A stretch of 64,000 nucleotides of DNA from Rossellomorea orangium. Lineage in GTDB: Bacteria; Bacillota; Bacilli; Bacillales; Bacillaceae_B. This document shows, one piece after another, positions 45,889-54,131 of this stretch (its first letter is position 1; every line of letters begins with the position of its first letter). The position numbers and the translations under genes are program-made. The notes beneath the pieces are model-generated. The model had not been told where the DNA came from, ran no database searches, and saw only the letters and a program-made list of their open reading frames with translations. Location of the stretch: assembly GCF_019334305.1 (NCBI RefSeq), contig NZ_JAHWGH010000018.1, positions 134,009 to 198,008 of the forward strand, read 5' to 3'.

Positions 45889-46202
45889 AAAGAGGCTGGG
45901 ACATAACAAAATCTATACACTATAAAGACGAACAATGAGATTACGTGTCACACCGCTGTTGATTTCCGTGCAAGACTTCGCTTTCCTCGGGCGGAAGGCG
46001 AGCCTCCTCACAGCTTGCGCTCCTGCGGGGTCTCACCTATTCCGCTTTTCCCGCAGGAGTCTTCGTCTTGCACTCCAATCAACATCTAGAACCTGCTTAA
46101 TACAAGGATTATAAAAATTAAAAATCCGAACGAGTTAGATTTTTATCAAATCACTCGTTCGGATTTCTCTTTATCTGAAACCCTTTTGTCCCAGACTCTT
46201 TT
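45887..46202. repeat. Dispersed repeat copy 2, inverted-end ~316-bp element
   Basis: Second copy of the element at 4457-4778. Ends AAAAAGAGGCTGGGACA and TTTTGTCCCAGACTCTTTT are inverted; the core with TGCAAGACTTCGC ... GTCTTGCACTCC is shared with copy 1. An extra hairpin (AAATCCGAACGAG / CTCGTTCGGATTT, about 46121-46166) is better kept here than in copy 1. It fills exactly the gap between two convergent stop codons, overlapping the first, so it probably terminates both transcripts. Confidence 0.88.
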
Positions 46203-46204
46203 AG

Positions 46205-47410
46205 TTAAAATGTAATCTTGATTTTATTATTTGAAGAAAGTTGGAGTTCCTGATCTTCAAATAAAACAAACCCTATTATGGTCGATGATTCCTGTTCTTC
46301 AAGATTATCTACCGTAAATTGTAGCCCTTCTACTGCTAGCGTTTCACCTGGAGGTATAAATGTTTCCTGTATCGACTCAACCCAATATTCTCCAGTTGAG
46401 AATGCCTTTTCAAGCCAATCCTTCCCCATATACTTCCATCCTTGTGCACCGTTTTGCCCCTGTATGGAAAAAATTTCGCTCATCTCAGGTGGAAGAATCT
46501 GTCCTCCAATTTCAATCTTATCAGGTGGATCAACCCGAAAGCAGATCTTCGGATTCGTTAAATCTACATTCCCTGTGTTCTTTATGAAAAAATCAGCTTT
46601 AATGGAATAACGTTCAGTTTTTCGATTAGGTATAACATTGTAATCAAAATATATTTCCGCATAGGGCTTCTTTTCCTGGGATTCACGGATTTTTCGGTTT
46701 GCTTTTCGCATTTTCATCTCTTCGTACGTTTTATCATCCATTTGGATGTCTTTACTCGCCTTTTTCTTATCAACCGTAATTGGATCAGCTGGCCCTGTTT
46801 GATTACTCTTCGTTTGTAATAAATGGAGAATATTTAGATCCAGTAAACTGGGCTTTTGATTACCGAGGAGTGTTTTCAAGATACATTGGGTTAGAATTGC
46901 AGGAGATTCTTTCAACAAGAACTCTTCGTCTTCGCAACTTATGGAACAACGCAAATGAGGAATGGAATGATTCTCCGACAACAAATAGTATCCCTTAAAG
47001 TGCAACTCGTCTTTATATATTGAGAGACTTTTTTTGACATTGATGGAATTCAGTCTTTCATTATAACCAACAGATATAGTTCTGCTGGCTCCCTTCCCTT
47101 TACTCGACACTAGTTCAATAAATAAATCCCCGTTCCTGATTTTCCCGGTATCACTTTTTGTAGTAACGTCAATTCCATAATCGGTTAATATCCCTGTCAC
47201 TTTTTCATCAATTTGATTGTTTATACTACCATTCGGTGTGGTTACTGATAACCATACTTTCTTTCCATGAAGCGAACTTTTCACTTCCACCATTTGTTCT
47301 TCTTCGTTCAGATGAAATTGGTGGTTATTCTCCGCACAGTAAAGTTGGATGGCAGCTATGGAATGTGCCGGAATCGTTCCCCAATCATAATTGTTTATTT
47401 TTAATTTCAT
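46205..47410 (-). CDS. Unknown protein with C-terminal Ig-like/CARDB-type domain
   Basis: About 401 residues, not recognised. The N-terminal ~170 residues open with KLKINNYDWGTIPAHSIAAIQLYCAENNH and look alpha/beta; a helical, charged middle follows (KKASKDIQMDDKTYEEMKMRKANRKIRE), then a beta-rich C-terminal domain (~270-400) with IKADFFIKNTGNVDLTNPKI, a pattern typical of bacterial Ig-like fibronectin/CARDB modules. There is no signal peptide. I prefer ATG 47410 after GGTGAG over the GTG at 47422. A sigma-K-like -10 lies upstream. The gene is divergent from the first glycosyltransferase, and its context suggests a spore-surface role. Confidence 0.7.
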   Translation of the reverse strand: MKLKINNYDWGTIPAHSIAAIQLYCAENNHQFHLNEEEQMVEVKSSLHGKKVWLSVTTPNGSINNQIDEKVTGILTDYGIDVTTKSDTGKIRNGDLFIELVSSKGKGASRTISVGYNERLNSINVKKSLSIYKDELHFKGYYLLSENHSIPHLRCSISCEDEEFLLKESPAILTQCILKTLLGNQKPSLLDLNILHLLQTKSNQTGPADPITVDKKKASKDIQMDDKTYEEMKMRKANRKIRESQEKKPYAEIYFDYNVIPNRKTERYSIKADFFIKNTGNVDLTNPKICFRVDPPDKIEIGGQILPPEMSEIFSIQGQNGAQGWKYMGKDWLEKAFSTGEYWVESIQETFIPPGETLAVEGLQFTVDNLEEQESSTIIGFVLFEDQELQLSSNNKIKITF

Positions 47411-47448
47411 TAATATGCTCACCGCTCTTCATTCTTATTTGGTCTCTT

Positions 47449-47457
47449 TATCTTATG
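47449..47457 (-). promoter_or_regulatory. Sigma-K-like -10 element of the Ig-like gene
   Basis: CATAAGATA on the minus strand, exact to CATANNNTA, about 40 bp before the start. Confidence 0.5.
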
Positions 47458-47506
47458 ACTCAATATGTTCAACTATGATGCATGAACACTATCTCTCATT
47501 CCATGT

Positions 47507-47535
47507 ACACCAACAGAGCATATATACATATGATA
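47507..47535 (+). promoter_or_regulatory. Sigma-K-like promoter of glycosyltransferase 1
   Basis: ACAC, 16 bp, CATATGATA, about 40 bp before the start codon. One of the best matches in the island. Confidence 0.6.
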
Positions 47536-47571
47536 AATTGATGGATAAAAAATTAAAGGAGAGAGCATGTA

Positions 47572-48453
47572 GTGCATAAAGATCATTCAAAGGTATCTAT
47601 TATCTTTCCAGTAAAAAATGAAGGTTCCAATGTAAAAAAAACATTAAACTCACTATTTTCCACTGCCACTAATATTAAATATGAAGTGATCATCGTGGAC
47701 GATGCTTCTGACGATGGATGCTGTGATTTCCTGGAACAACCCCACTTTAATAATAAAGTGAAAAAAATTCGAACAATGGGCGTTGGGCCATCTGTAGCCA
47801 GGAATATAGGGGCTGAAAGCGCTACTTCTGACTACTTGATGTTTTGTGATGCTCATTTAACATTCCAACCTCTTTGGATAGATAAATTATTGACTCCTTT
47901 GAAATCAGATTTGACGGATGTTGTTTGTCCTGCAATCGCCTCAATGGACGACCAGAAAATTGTGGGGTTCGGGCAAACTTTAAATAGTAGTTTAAGAATA
48001 CAATGGCATAAGAAAAGGCCCTATTTATTCCATACTGCGATTATTCCTGGGGGATGTTTCTTGATCAAACGAGATGTCTTCTTCAAAGTTGGTGGATTCG
48101 AAACTGGGTTTAAAACCTGGGGGCATGAAGATGTAGAATTGTCCATTAAACTGTGGTTATTCGGTTACAGATGCAGCTGTGAGCCATCAGTCACGATTCT
48201 GCATTTATTCAGAAAATCACATCCATACAAAGTGGATTATGACGGGGTTTATTATAATTTACTAAGGATGGCTTACCTCCACTTTGATCAGGAGAGAATT
48301 AAAAAAACCAAGGATTTGATCATTCATCGGAGTCCAAAAAAAATCGAAAGCCTGGTTCTTAAAGATGGAGTGGAAAAAAGAAGAAGAGAGTATTTTCAAA
48401 AGAGGGTTTATAACGACGAATGGTATTTCAAACACTTTAAGATCCATTTTTAA
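47572..48453 (+). CDS. Glycosyltransferase family 2 protein 1
   Basis: GT-A fold transferase, 293 residues. SIIFPVKNEGSNVKKTLNSL begins the nucleotide-sugar domain; VIIVDDASDDG and DYLMFCDAHLTF carry the acidic metal and UDP-binding residues; GGFETGFKTWGHEDVELSIKLWLFGY is the WGxED acceptor motif of galactosyltransferase/GalNAc-transferase-type enzymes. The Lys/Arg-rich C-terminus has no membrane segment, so the enzyme is cytoplasmic, presumably in the mother cell. Start is GTG 47572 after AAAGGAGAG. It is a single-gene unit with a good sigma-K-like promoter and its own terminator. Donor sugar and acceptor are unknown. Confidence 0.88.
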   Translation: MHKDHSKVSIIFPVKNEGSNVKKTLNSLFSTATNIKYEVIIVDDASDDGCCDFLEQPHFNNKVKKIRTMGVGPSVARNIGAESATSDYLMFCDAHLTFQPLWIDKLLTPLKSDLTDVVCPAIASMDDQKIVGFGQTLNSSLRIQWHKKRPYLFHTAIIPGGCFLIKRDVFFKVGGFETGFKTWGHEDVELSIKLWLFGYRCSCEPSVTILHLFRKSHPYKVDYDGVYYNLLRMAYLHFDQERIKKTKDLIIHRSPKKIESLVLKDGVEKRRREYFQKRVYNDEWYFKHFKIHF

Positions 48454-48456
48454 AAG

Positions 48457-48498
48457 AAACAGACCATTTCTGCTTACATCTAATGAAATGGTCTGTTT
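48457..48498 (+). terminator. Terminator of glycosyltransferase 1
   Basis: Stem AAACAGACCATTTC / GAAATGGTCTGTTT with a T-run right after the stop codon. Confidence 0.9.
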
Positions 48499-48711
48499 TT
48501 TATTCTCATCATAAAATTAGTAATTTAACAACACTTGTATATTTCCAAGGCATTCTAATTTCTAGATTCATATAAAGAAAAATTCAACAATAATTTTGTT
48601 AATTGTTAATGATAATTTAAGGGGGTTTCAGCCCTTTTTTTAAATATCCATGTTTGTCCCATATTATCTTATACCCTTATTCATACATTAATAATAAAGG
48701 AGTTGTTTAAC

Positions 48712-49431
48712 ATTAGTAAGATTTCAATTCTTATTCCCTTCCAACCAGCAAACAAGGATCGAGAGTTATTGTTTAAATGGCTCGTAAAATTTTATGAAAA
48801 TACACTTCCTGAAGCTGAGATTTGTATAGGTCATTCCTCAACTAATCAATTTTCAAGATCTTTAGCAATTAATAATGCTGCAAGGAAAGCATCTGGAGAA
48901 GTGTTTGTCATTGTAGATGCTGATATTATTTGTAATCCATATGTCATTCGTAATGCCGTTAACACACTAAAACATTCAACATGGATTATTCCTTATACAA
49001 ATATTGAGGATATTTATCCCATCAGTACAAAAAAATTATTAACTCAGACGCCAAAGTGGCCATTACCACCGAATATAAAGTCAACTAAAAGATTTAAAGG
49101 CAGTAAAAATTTTGTGAGTTTTGGTGGAATAAATATTCTAAAGAGAGAATCCTTTTACTCTGTTGAAGGATTTGATGAAAGATTCATTGGATGGGGTGGA
49201 GAGGATGATGCCTTTCGTTGTGCAATGAATACAATATGTGGAGATTTTATTAGAATAGATCAAAATGTTTTCCACTTATGGCACCCTCCTGCTAAAGCAA
49301 GGAGCAATCCAAATTATAATAACAATGTTAATCTTGCATTACGATATTGTAATTCGAGCGGTGATATAACCGCTATGCAAAAACTAATTAAAGAAAGTAA
49401 AAGTTTCAAAATTAGTAAAAATAATTATTAA
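48712..49431 (+). CDS. Galactosyltransferase-related GT-A protein 2 (possible ATT start)
   Basis: About 239 residues. SKISILIPFQPANKDRELLFKWL opens the fold, FSRSLAINNAARKASGEVFVIVDADI has the DxD-type motif, and RFIGWGGEDDAFRCAMN is the GWGxED motif of glyco_transf_7C proteins, close in type to chondroitin-synthase and beta-4-galactosyltransferase domains. The best ribosome binding site, AAAGGAG (48696-48702), touches a TTG at 48703 with no spacing but stands 9 nt from an in-frame ATT at 48712, so ATT may be the start. CATACATTA at 48682-48690 is sigma-K-like but very near the binding site. The DNA here is visibly more AT-rich than the backbone. Confidence 0.8.
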   Translation: MSKISILIPFQPANKDRELLFKWLVKFYENTLPEAEICIGHSSTNQFSRSLAINNAARKASGEVFVIVDADIICNPYVIRNAVNTLKHSTWIIPYTNIEDIYPISTKKLLTQTPKWPLPPNIKSTKRFKGSKNFVSFGGINILKRESFYSVEGFDERFIGWGGEDDAFRCAMNTICGDFIRIDQNVFHLWHPPAKARSNPNYNNNVNLALRYCNSSGDITAMQKLIKESKSFKISKNNY

Positions 49432-49503
49432 GTGCTTAGTTTAAAAATAGAAAGAGCTACATTAGCATATTTCTCAAAATAATAAGGTTTCCCCTCTTAG
49501 TAC

Positions 49504-49533
49504 AACTCCAATTAATATATGTTGATTGGAGTT
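49504..49533 (+). terminator. Terminator of glycosyltransferase 2
   Basis: Stem AACTCCAATT / GATTGGAGTT (one mismatch) followed by six T. Confidence 0.8.
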
Positions 49534-49990
49534 TTTTATATTGACTTCAATTCTAAATCCCTTATCTAATTTCTCTCAATTGACTAGAAAAACTTAGATA
49601 TGATAAAGCATTAATAAGGTGTATATTGGTTCACTTAAATATTATTAATTCTTAATGATAGCAGCCCTGTCGTTGGCCACTGACTTTGTATATTATATAC
49701 AGAATAAAGTTACGTCTGAATAAAATTGTGAATGATAGGAGGGACAAGGTTTAAAATGCGGTCATCGCAATTCCTTAATCATATATTACAATTCTTAATT
49801 GTAATGAGAAAACCCTTGAAATAGTAAGTGGTCCTTAGATAAAACACCATATTACTTCATACAGAACATTTCATGGACAATCAGTCTGTTTAAATATCCA
49901 ATAGTAAACTACTGCTACTGTATTTATACAGCTGAAGTGGGGTGAACAATAAATTTGATTACAACTCAGATTTTTAGGGGGGATGAAAAA
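49534..49990. other. Long AT-rich gap before the CgeB-like gene
   Basis: About 455 bp with no convincing gene. It holds a 15-bp palindrome TGTATATTATATACA (49687-49701) and a site GGAGGGACAAGG before a 22-codon frame at 49756-49824 that I do not consider a gene. CATATATTA at 49780-49788 fits the sigma-K -10 but lacks a -35. A promoter for the next operon must lie here. Confidence 0.4.
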
Positions 49991-50929
49991 TTGCAGAAGA
50001 AAACGATTTTAATCATTAGTGCAGATTATAAACAAAGACCTTTTCCTGATTTTCATTACCTTATGGATGAACTTGAAAAGGGTGCCAATATTATATTGTG
50101 GCAAAAGTCAAGTGATATCAATGAGATTTTATTCAATATTGACAAGGAACCAGATTTCATCTTAATTAATGACTACGGTGAAAAATTCACACCTAAAATC
50201 ACTAATTTAAGATCGAGCTCTATTCCTAAAGGGGTAATTGTTCATGACCTTCATTACGAGAAATCAAATAGAAAGAGAATGTTTTTACAGGATGAAATTG
50301 ATTATATATTTTCTTATTACAGGGATGCTTTTATCCAATTTTATCCTGAATTCGCAAATAAACTCATATGGCTTCCGCACCACGTAAATACAGAGCTATT
50401 TAAAGATTATGGATTATCAAAGAGCATAAATAAATTATTAATGGGCTCTGTATCCCCTTCAATATACCCACTTCGGGCAAAGATCCTTCAAACTATGAAA
50501 AACAAAAAAGATTTTGTTTACCATGCTCATCCGGGATATAGAAAGTTTTCTAAACAGGAAATGCAAAAACTGTTTATCTATGAAAATTACGCAAAAGAAA
50601 TCAATCGTGCCAAGATGTTTTTCACATGTGATTCTATTTATAAGTATCCTGTTTCTAAATACTATCAAGTTTTAGCTTGTAGAACCCTCTTATTAGCTCC
50701 ATCATCTCCGGAACTAAAAGATTTAGGGTTTATTGCTGGCAAGCATTTTGTTGAAATTAATTCAACAAACTTTGTAGAAGTATCGAATTATTATTCCAAA
50801 AATGAAAAAGAGTGCGAAAGAATTGCTGAAAATGGATATAAAATGGTCAGGCTAAATCATACTACAAAGATTAGAGCTGCACAATTACTGAAGAGTATTC
50901 ATTCGATTTTAGAAACTGAATCAATATAA
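49991..50929 (+). CDS. CgeB-like glycosyltransferase (glycosyl transferases group 1 domain)
   Basis: About 312 residues. KKTILIISADYKQRP opens a Rossmann half; residues ~200-300 hold the GT-B C-terminal domain with AKEINRAKMFFTCD, YYQVLACRTLLLAPSSPELKDLGF and FVEINS, the layout of spore maturation protein CgeB, a late mother-cell glycosyltransferase of the B. subtilis crust. I start at TTG 49991, 7-8 nt from GGGGGG; a TTG at 49955 is possible. It heads the run CgeB-like / GT2 / sulfotransferase with short gaps. Membership of the CgeB-type family is inferred from domain order and context. Confidence 0.8.
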   Translation: MQKKTILIISADYKQRPFPDFHYLMDELEKGANIILWQKSSDINEILFNIDKEPDFILINDYGEKFTPKITNLRSSSIPKGVIVHDLHYEKSNRKRMFLQDEIDYIFSYYRDAFIQFYPEFANKLIWLPHHVNTELFKDYGLSKSINKLLMGSVSPSIYPLRAKILQTMKNKKDFVYHAHPGYRKFSKQEMQKLFIYENYAKEINRAKMFFTCDSIYKYPVSKYYQVLACRTLLLAPSSPELKDLGFIAGKHFVEINSTNFVEVSNYYSKNEKECERIAENGYKMVRLNHTTKIRAAQLLKSIHSILETESI

Positions 50930-50941
50930 GGGGGAGATAAA

Positions 50942-51715
50942 ATGAATACCAGAATTGGGGTTATGATTCCTACAACTCTCGGGAGAGAAAAAACTTTGGA
51001 GTGGACAATCCTCCATCTACTCAATTATTTAAAGAAGCCATTTACAGTGTATGTTTATAACGATATCACATCTCCTTTATCTGTTAGGCTTACAAGAATA
51101 ATGAAGAGTAGTAAGAGAAATGACGTAGATATCATCGTCTTGAATGACCGGAGAGAAATCAATACTGAAAGAGTTGGTGCTGGAGGGTCAAGGCACTATT
51201 TATTTCAAGCAATGAAAGGTAAATACGACGTTATCATTTCACTGGACGATGATATGCAAATTACACCACATTGGTTTGAGCATATAGAAGAAGCTATGAA
51301 TTACTATCCTCATCATAGCGTTTTTTCTTCAGGTATGAAGCGACCTGGTGGTGCGGAGATGATTTTCGGTGCAAAAATGGAATTCGAAGGAAATTCATTG
51401 ATTCGCAAACGACTTCGAACTGTCTATAGAAACTTTCAAATAGCAGACTGGGGACCTCTTGGTTGTCTCGTGTTGTGCAGAAAAGCTATAGAGCCAATAA
51501 TAAATTTTCCAAAGGTTTATACCTTGGATGATGAAGCCTTTTTTCTAGAACTAAAAAACAAGAATATTCATCAGACAATTGTTGCAACGAATGCAATAGC
51601 AATTCATTGCCCAATTCCTACTCCTAGTTCAAATCAAAGATCAAATGATTGGGTTTCTCATTCTCAACAATATTTAGAAAGTGCTTATCAAATAACAGTA
51701 AAGTTAAAAAATTGA
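50942..51715 (+). CDS. Glycosyltransferase family 2-like protein 3
   Basis: A 257-residue GT-A-type protein. RIGVMIPTTLGREKTLEWTIL begins the fold, YDVIISLDDDMQITPHWFEHIEEAM carries the DDD metal motif, and DWGPLGCLVLCRKAI with YTLDDEAFFLEL forms the acceptor side. No membrane helix. ATG 50942 follows AGGGGGAG, 12 bp after the preceding stop. The gene ends 41 bp before the sulfotransferase start, so the two, with the CgeB-like gene, form a probable operon. It likely adds one sugar of the chain that is then sulfated; donor unknown. Confidence 0.85.
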   Translation: MNTRIGVMIPTTLGREKTLEWTILHLLNYLKKPFTVYVYNDITSPLSVRLTRIMKSSKRNDVDIIVLNDRREINTERVGAGGSRHYLFQAMKGKYDVIISLDDDMQITPHWFEHIEEAMNYYPHHSVFSSGMKRPGGAEMIFGAKMEFEGNSLIRKRLRTVYRNFQIADWGPLGCLVLCRKAIEPIINFPKVYTLDDEAFFLELKNKNIHQTIVATNAIAIHCPIPTPSSNQRSNDWVSHSQQYLESAYQITVKLKN

Positions 51716-51756
51716 ACAGCAAGCTTGAATTAGAGCGCTTAAAGGAGGCAAAACAA

Positions 51757-52500
51757 GTGGATATCATGATTTCAGCCGTTACTCAAAGAACAGGTTCCAC
51801 ATTAGTGCAAAGGATATTTAACGAAAGAAAAAATACGTTGATATGGGGTGAACACTTTGGAGCATTAACCGATTTTCATAATATTTATAAAAATACGACA
51901 GCTTTCTACAACCGTCATAAAGGGACAAGAAAATTATATTTCAAAAATGAAGATACAGGTATTTCAACATCTTGCTTAATGCCAGATATGTCTTACATTG
52001 AAAAAGCCATGCAAACCTCTGTCAGGACCTTTATAAATGAACTTTATGCAGAAAAAAGAAACTCGTACGATAAGATTGGATTTAAAGAAGTACGATATGG
52101 AAAAGAAGAATTAAATTTATTTAGAAAATGTTTTCCTTATACACCAATCATATTATTAGTAAGAAACCCTATTGACATAAGAAAAAGTATGAATGGTAGT
52201 GCATGGTCCAGGAATGAGAATCCATTCAACCAATTCGTTAATGAATGGAATAGTAGAGCAAAAGATTATTATGAACTATCCCAAAAAGATCCAAATATGT
52301 ATTTGATTAAATATGAGGATATATTAGAAAGGAAGCCAAACGCTCTTCGGATTATTTCTAAATTAGGGGATCTTTCTATCAATCAGATTAACAATGTAAT
52401 AGGTAAAAAAATTAGTAGCACATCAACTGAAATCCCACAAATTCAAGAAAAGCGAATTCGTGACATTTGTGGTGAGACTATGAAGCTATTTGGTTATTAA
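51757..52500 (+). CDS. PAPS-dependent sulfotransferase
   Basis: A 247-residue protein of the sulfotransferase superfamily, which moves sulfate from PAPS to hydroxyl or amino groups, usually of carbohydrates in this context. The 5'-phosphosulfate loop is ISAVTQRTGSTLVQRI (residues 5-20) and the 3'-phosphate-binding motif LLVRNPIDIRKSMNGSAW with Arg136 and Ser145. GFKEVRYG and LIKYEDIL are further family blocks. Start is GTG 51757, 8 nt after AAAGGAGG; the frame is open upstream but no other start has a site. It is the last gene of a glycosyltransferase operon and is followed by genes that make PAPS, so its donor supply is encoded next door. Confidence 0.85.
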   Translation: MDIMISAVTQRTGSTLVQRIFNERKNTLIWGEHFGALTDFHNIYKNTTAFYNRHKGTRKLYFKNEDTGISTSCLMPDMSYIEKAMQTSVRTFINELYAEKRNSYDKIGFKEVRYGKEELNLFRKCFPYTPIILLVRNPIDIRKSMNGSAWSRNENPFNQFVNEWNSRAKDYYELSQKDPNMYLIKYEDILERKPNALRIISKLGDLSINQINNVIGKKISSTSTEIPQIQEKRIRDICGETMKLFGY

Positions 52501-52610
52501 TAACATTTGGTTTTTTCTTGCCATGAATCTGATAAAACTCAAATGAAAAAGCCACTTCACCAAATTAAATTTACCAACAAAAATAAAATTACCTTTTACG
52601 TGAATATAGG

Positions 52611-52649
52611 AAACAATGCCATGTACGAATAATCTATATGGCATTGTTT
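52611..52649 (+). terminator. Terminator of the glycosyltransferase-sulfotransferase operon
   Basis: Stem AAACAATGCCAT / ATGGCATTGTTT with T-rich tail. Confidence 0.88.
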
Positions 52650-52902
52650 TTATTTGATATATACAAAGTTTGCTTTTTTCAAAATAACGAGTTTATGTAT
52701 TTTCTCAGTTGTATTATAGTCTGTTACTATATATTCGTCATTAAGAACCTATATGTAAGGATAGTAATGCAAGCCATATTCCAAGCTTGATCCGTGCTTT
52801 TACTTTTGAAAAACCATCTATCTATTTCAACATGCTTTCCACTAACTGGATATAGGTATTTGAACATTTTTCTTTAGTGCCCTATCCAAATGATGTCCAT
52901 CA
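52650..52902. other. Gap upstream of sat
   Basis: About 250 bp, no gene seen. It leads to the sigma-K-like element before sat. No S-box or other sulfur riboswitch fold is recognisable. Confidence 0.4.
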
Positions 52903-52911
52903 CATAAAATA
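52903..52911 (+). promoter_or_regulatory. Sigma-K-like -10 element before sat
   Basis: CATAAAATA, exact to CATANNNTA, 45 bp before the start codon. No clear -35. If real, sulfate activation here is a sporulation function. Confidence 0.45.
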
Positions 52912-52955
52912 ATAGAAAGAATATCTACATTTACTAATGAAAGGAGAATGATTTT

Positions 52956-54110
52956 ATGGTATCTCCACATGGAGGCACCCTCGTTAATCGGGTAGCAGAA
53001 GGAGAAAGTAGGACTAAATTGTTAGAAAAAGCAGAGAGTTTTTTTTCTATTACATTGGATGCATGGAGTCTCTCCGATTTGGTTCTAATTTCTATAGGGG
53101 CTTTTAGCCCATTAAATGGCTTCATGAAACAAAAGGATTATCTGCAGGTTCTAAAAGAAATGAGGCTAAGCACTGGAGAAATTTGGAGTCTTCCTATTAC
53201 TCTGTCTGTTTCACAAGAGACAAAAGAAAAGTTGTCCATTGGACAAGTCATTTCATTAAAGGGAGAAGATGACGTCACTTACGGAGTGATGGAAATAGAA
53301 GAAATCTATCAATACAGTAAAAAAGCCGAAGCATTATTCGTTTATAAAACAGCCGATTCAAGTCACCCAGGTGTCAGCAAAGTGTTTGAAAAAGAAGATT
53401 ATTATGTAGCAGGTCCCGTAACCTTACTAAATAAACCTGAAAGTATATTTACGAAAGACTTCCAAACTCCAAAACAATTAAGGAAAACTTTTCAATCACT
53501 TGGATGGCGGACTATTGTGGCCTTTCAAACACGTAACCCCATTCATCGAGCTCATGAATATCTCCAAAAAACAGCACTTGAAAATGTAGATGGATTACTT
53601 ATCCACCCCCTTGTCGGGAACACAAAAGCTGATGATATTCCTCCTGATATTCGGATGAAGAGTTATAAAGTACTAATAGAGAATTATTACCCTAAAGACC
53701 GGGCGCTATTGTCAGTCTTTCCTGCTGCTATGAGGTATGCTGGGCCTAGAGAAGCGGTTTTCCACAGCATCGTCAGAAAAAACTTTGGATGCACTCATTT
53801 TATTGTGGGTAGGGACCATGCAGGGGTTGGTAATTATTATGGAACATACGAAGCACAAAACATTTTTGACCAATTTAATAAAGAGGAACTCGAAATTGAA
53901 ATACTTAAGTTTGAGCATGCATTCTATTGTATCAAGTGTGCTTCTATGGCTACTGCTAAAACATGTCCTCACGATAACGAATTTCATATCCACCTTAGCG
54001 GTACCAAGGTTCGAGATATGCTTAGAAATGGACAGGTACCTCCTAAGGAATTCTCAAGGCCAGAAGTGATAGAAGTGCTGCTTGCAGAAATGGAAGACAA
54101 ACAGGTATAG
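52956..54110 (+). CDS. sat: Sulfate adenylyltransferase (ATP sulfurylase)
   Basis: Makes APS from ATP and sulfate, the first step of sulfate activation. Single-chain type of 384 residues. Active-site blocks are QTRNPIHRAHEYLQK (residues 191-205, with the HxxH), PAAMRYAGPREAVFH, and the GRDHAGVGNYYGTY loop near residue 283; a Cys pair CIKCASMATAKTCP near residue 330 is typical of this subgroup. ATG 52956 follows AAAGGAG. It heads the run sat / SLC13 permease / cysC with short spacing. There is no cysH (PAPS reductase) or sulfite reductase in the window, so the product need not be for cysteine synthesis. Confidence 0.95.
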   Translation: MVSPHGGTLVNRVAEGESRTKLLEKAESFFSITLDAWSLSDLVLISIGAFSPLNGFMKQKDYLQVLKEMRLSTGEIWSLPITLSVSQETKEKLSIGQVISLKGEDDVTYGVMEIEEIYQYSKKAEALFVYKTADSSHPGVSKVFEKEDYYVAGPVTLLNKPESIFTKDFQTPKQLRKTFQSLGWRTIVAFQTRNPIHRAHEYLQKTALENVDGLLIHPLVGNTKADDIPPDIRMKSYKVLIENYYPKDRALLSVFPAAMRYAGPREAVFHSIVRKNFGCTHFIVGRDHAGVGNYYGTYEAQNIFDQFNKEELEIEILKFEHAFYCIKCASMATAKTCPHDNEFHIHLSGTKVRDMLRNGQVPPKEFSRPEVIEVLLAEMEDKQV

Positions 54111-54131
54111 GGATAAAAAGGAGCCAACACC

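Noticed and set aside
48682-48690. CATACATTA as the sigma-K promoter of glycosyltransferase 2
   Set aside because: It fits the -10 pattern but is only 6 bp before the ribosome binding site, leaving no room for a start site and leader; no -35.
49756-49824. 22-codon frame with a GGAGGGACAAGG site
   Set aside because: Too short, spacing too long, and no recognisable product.
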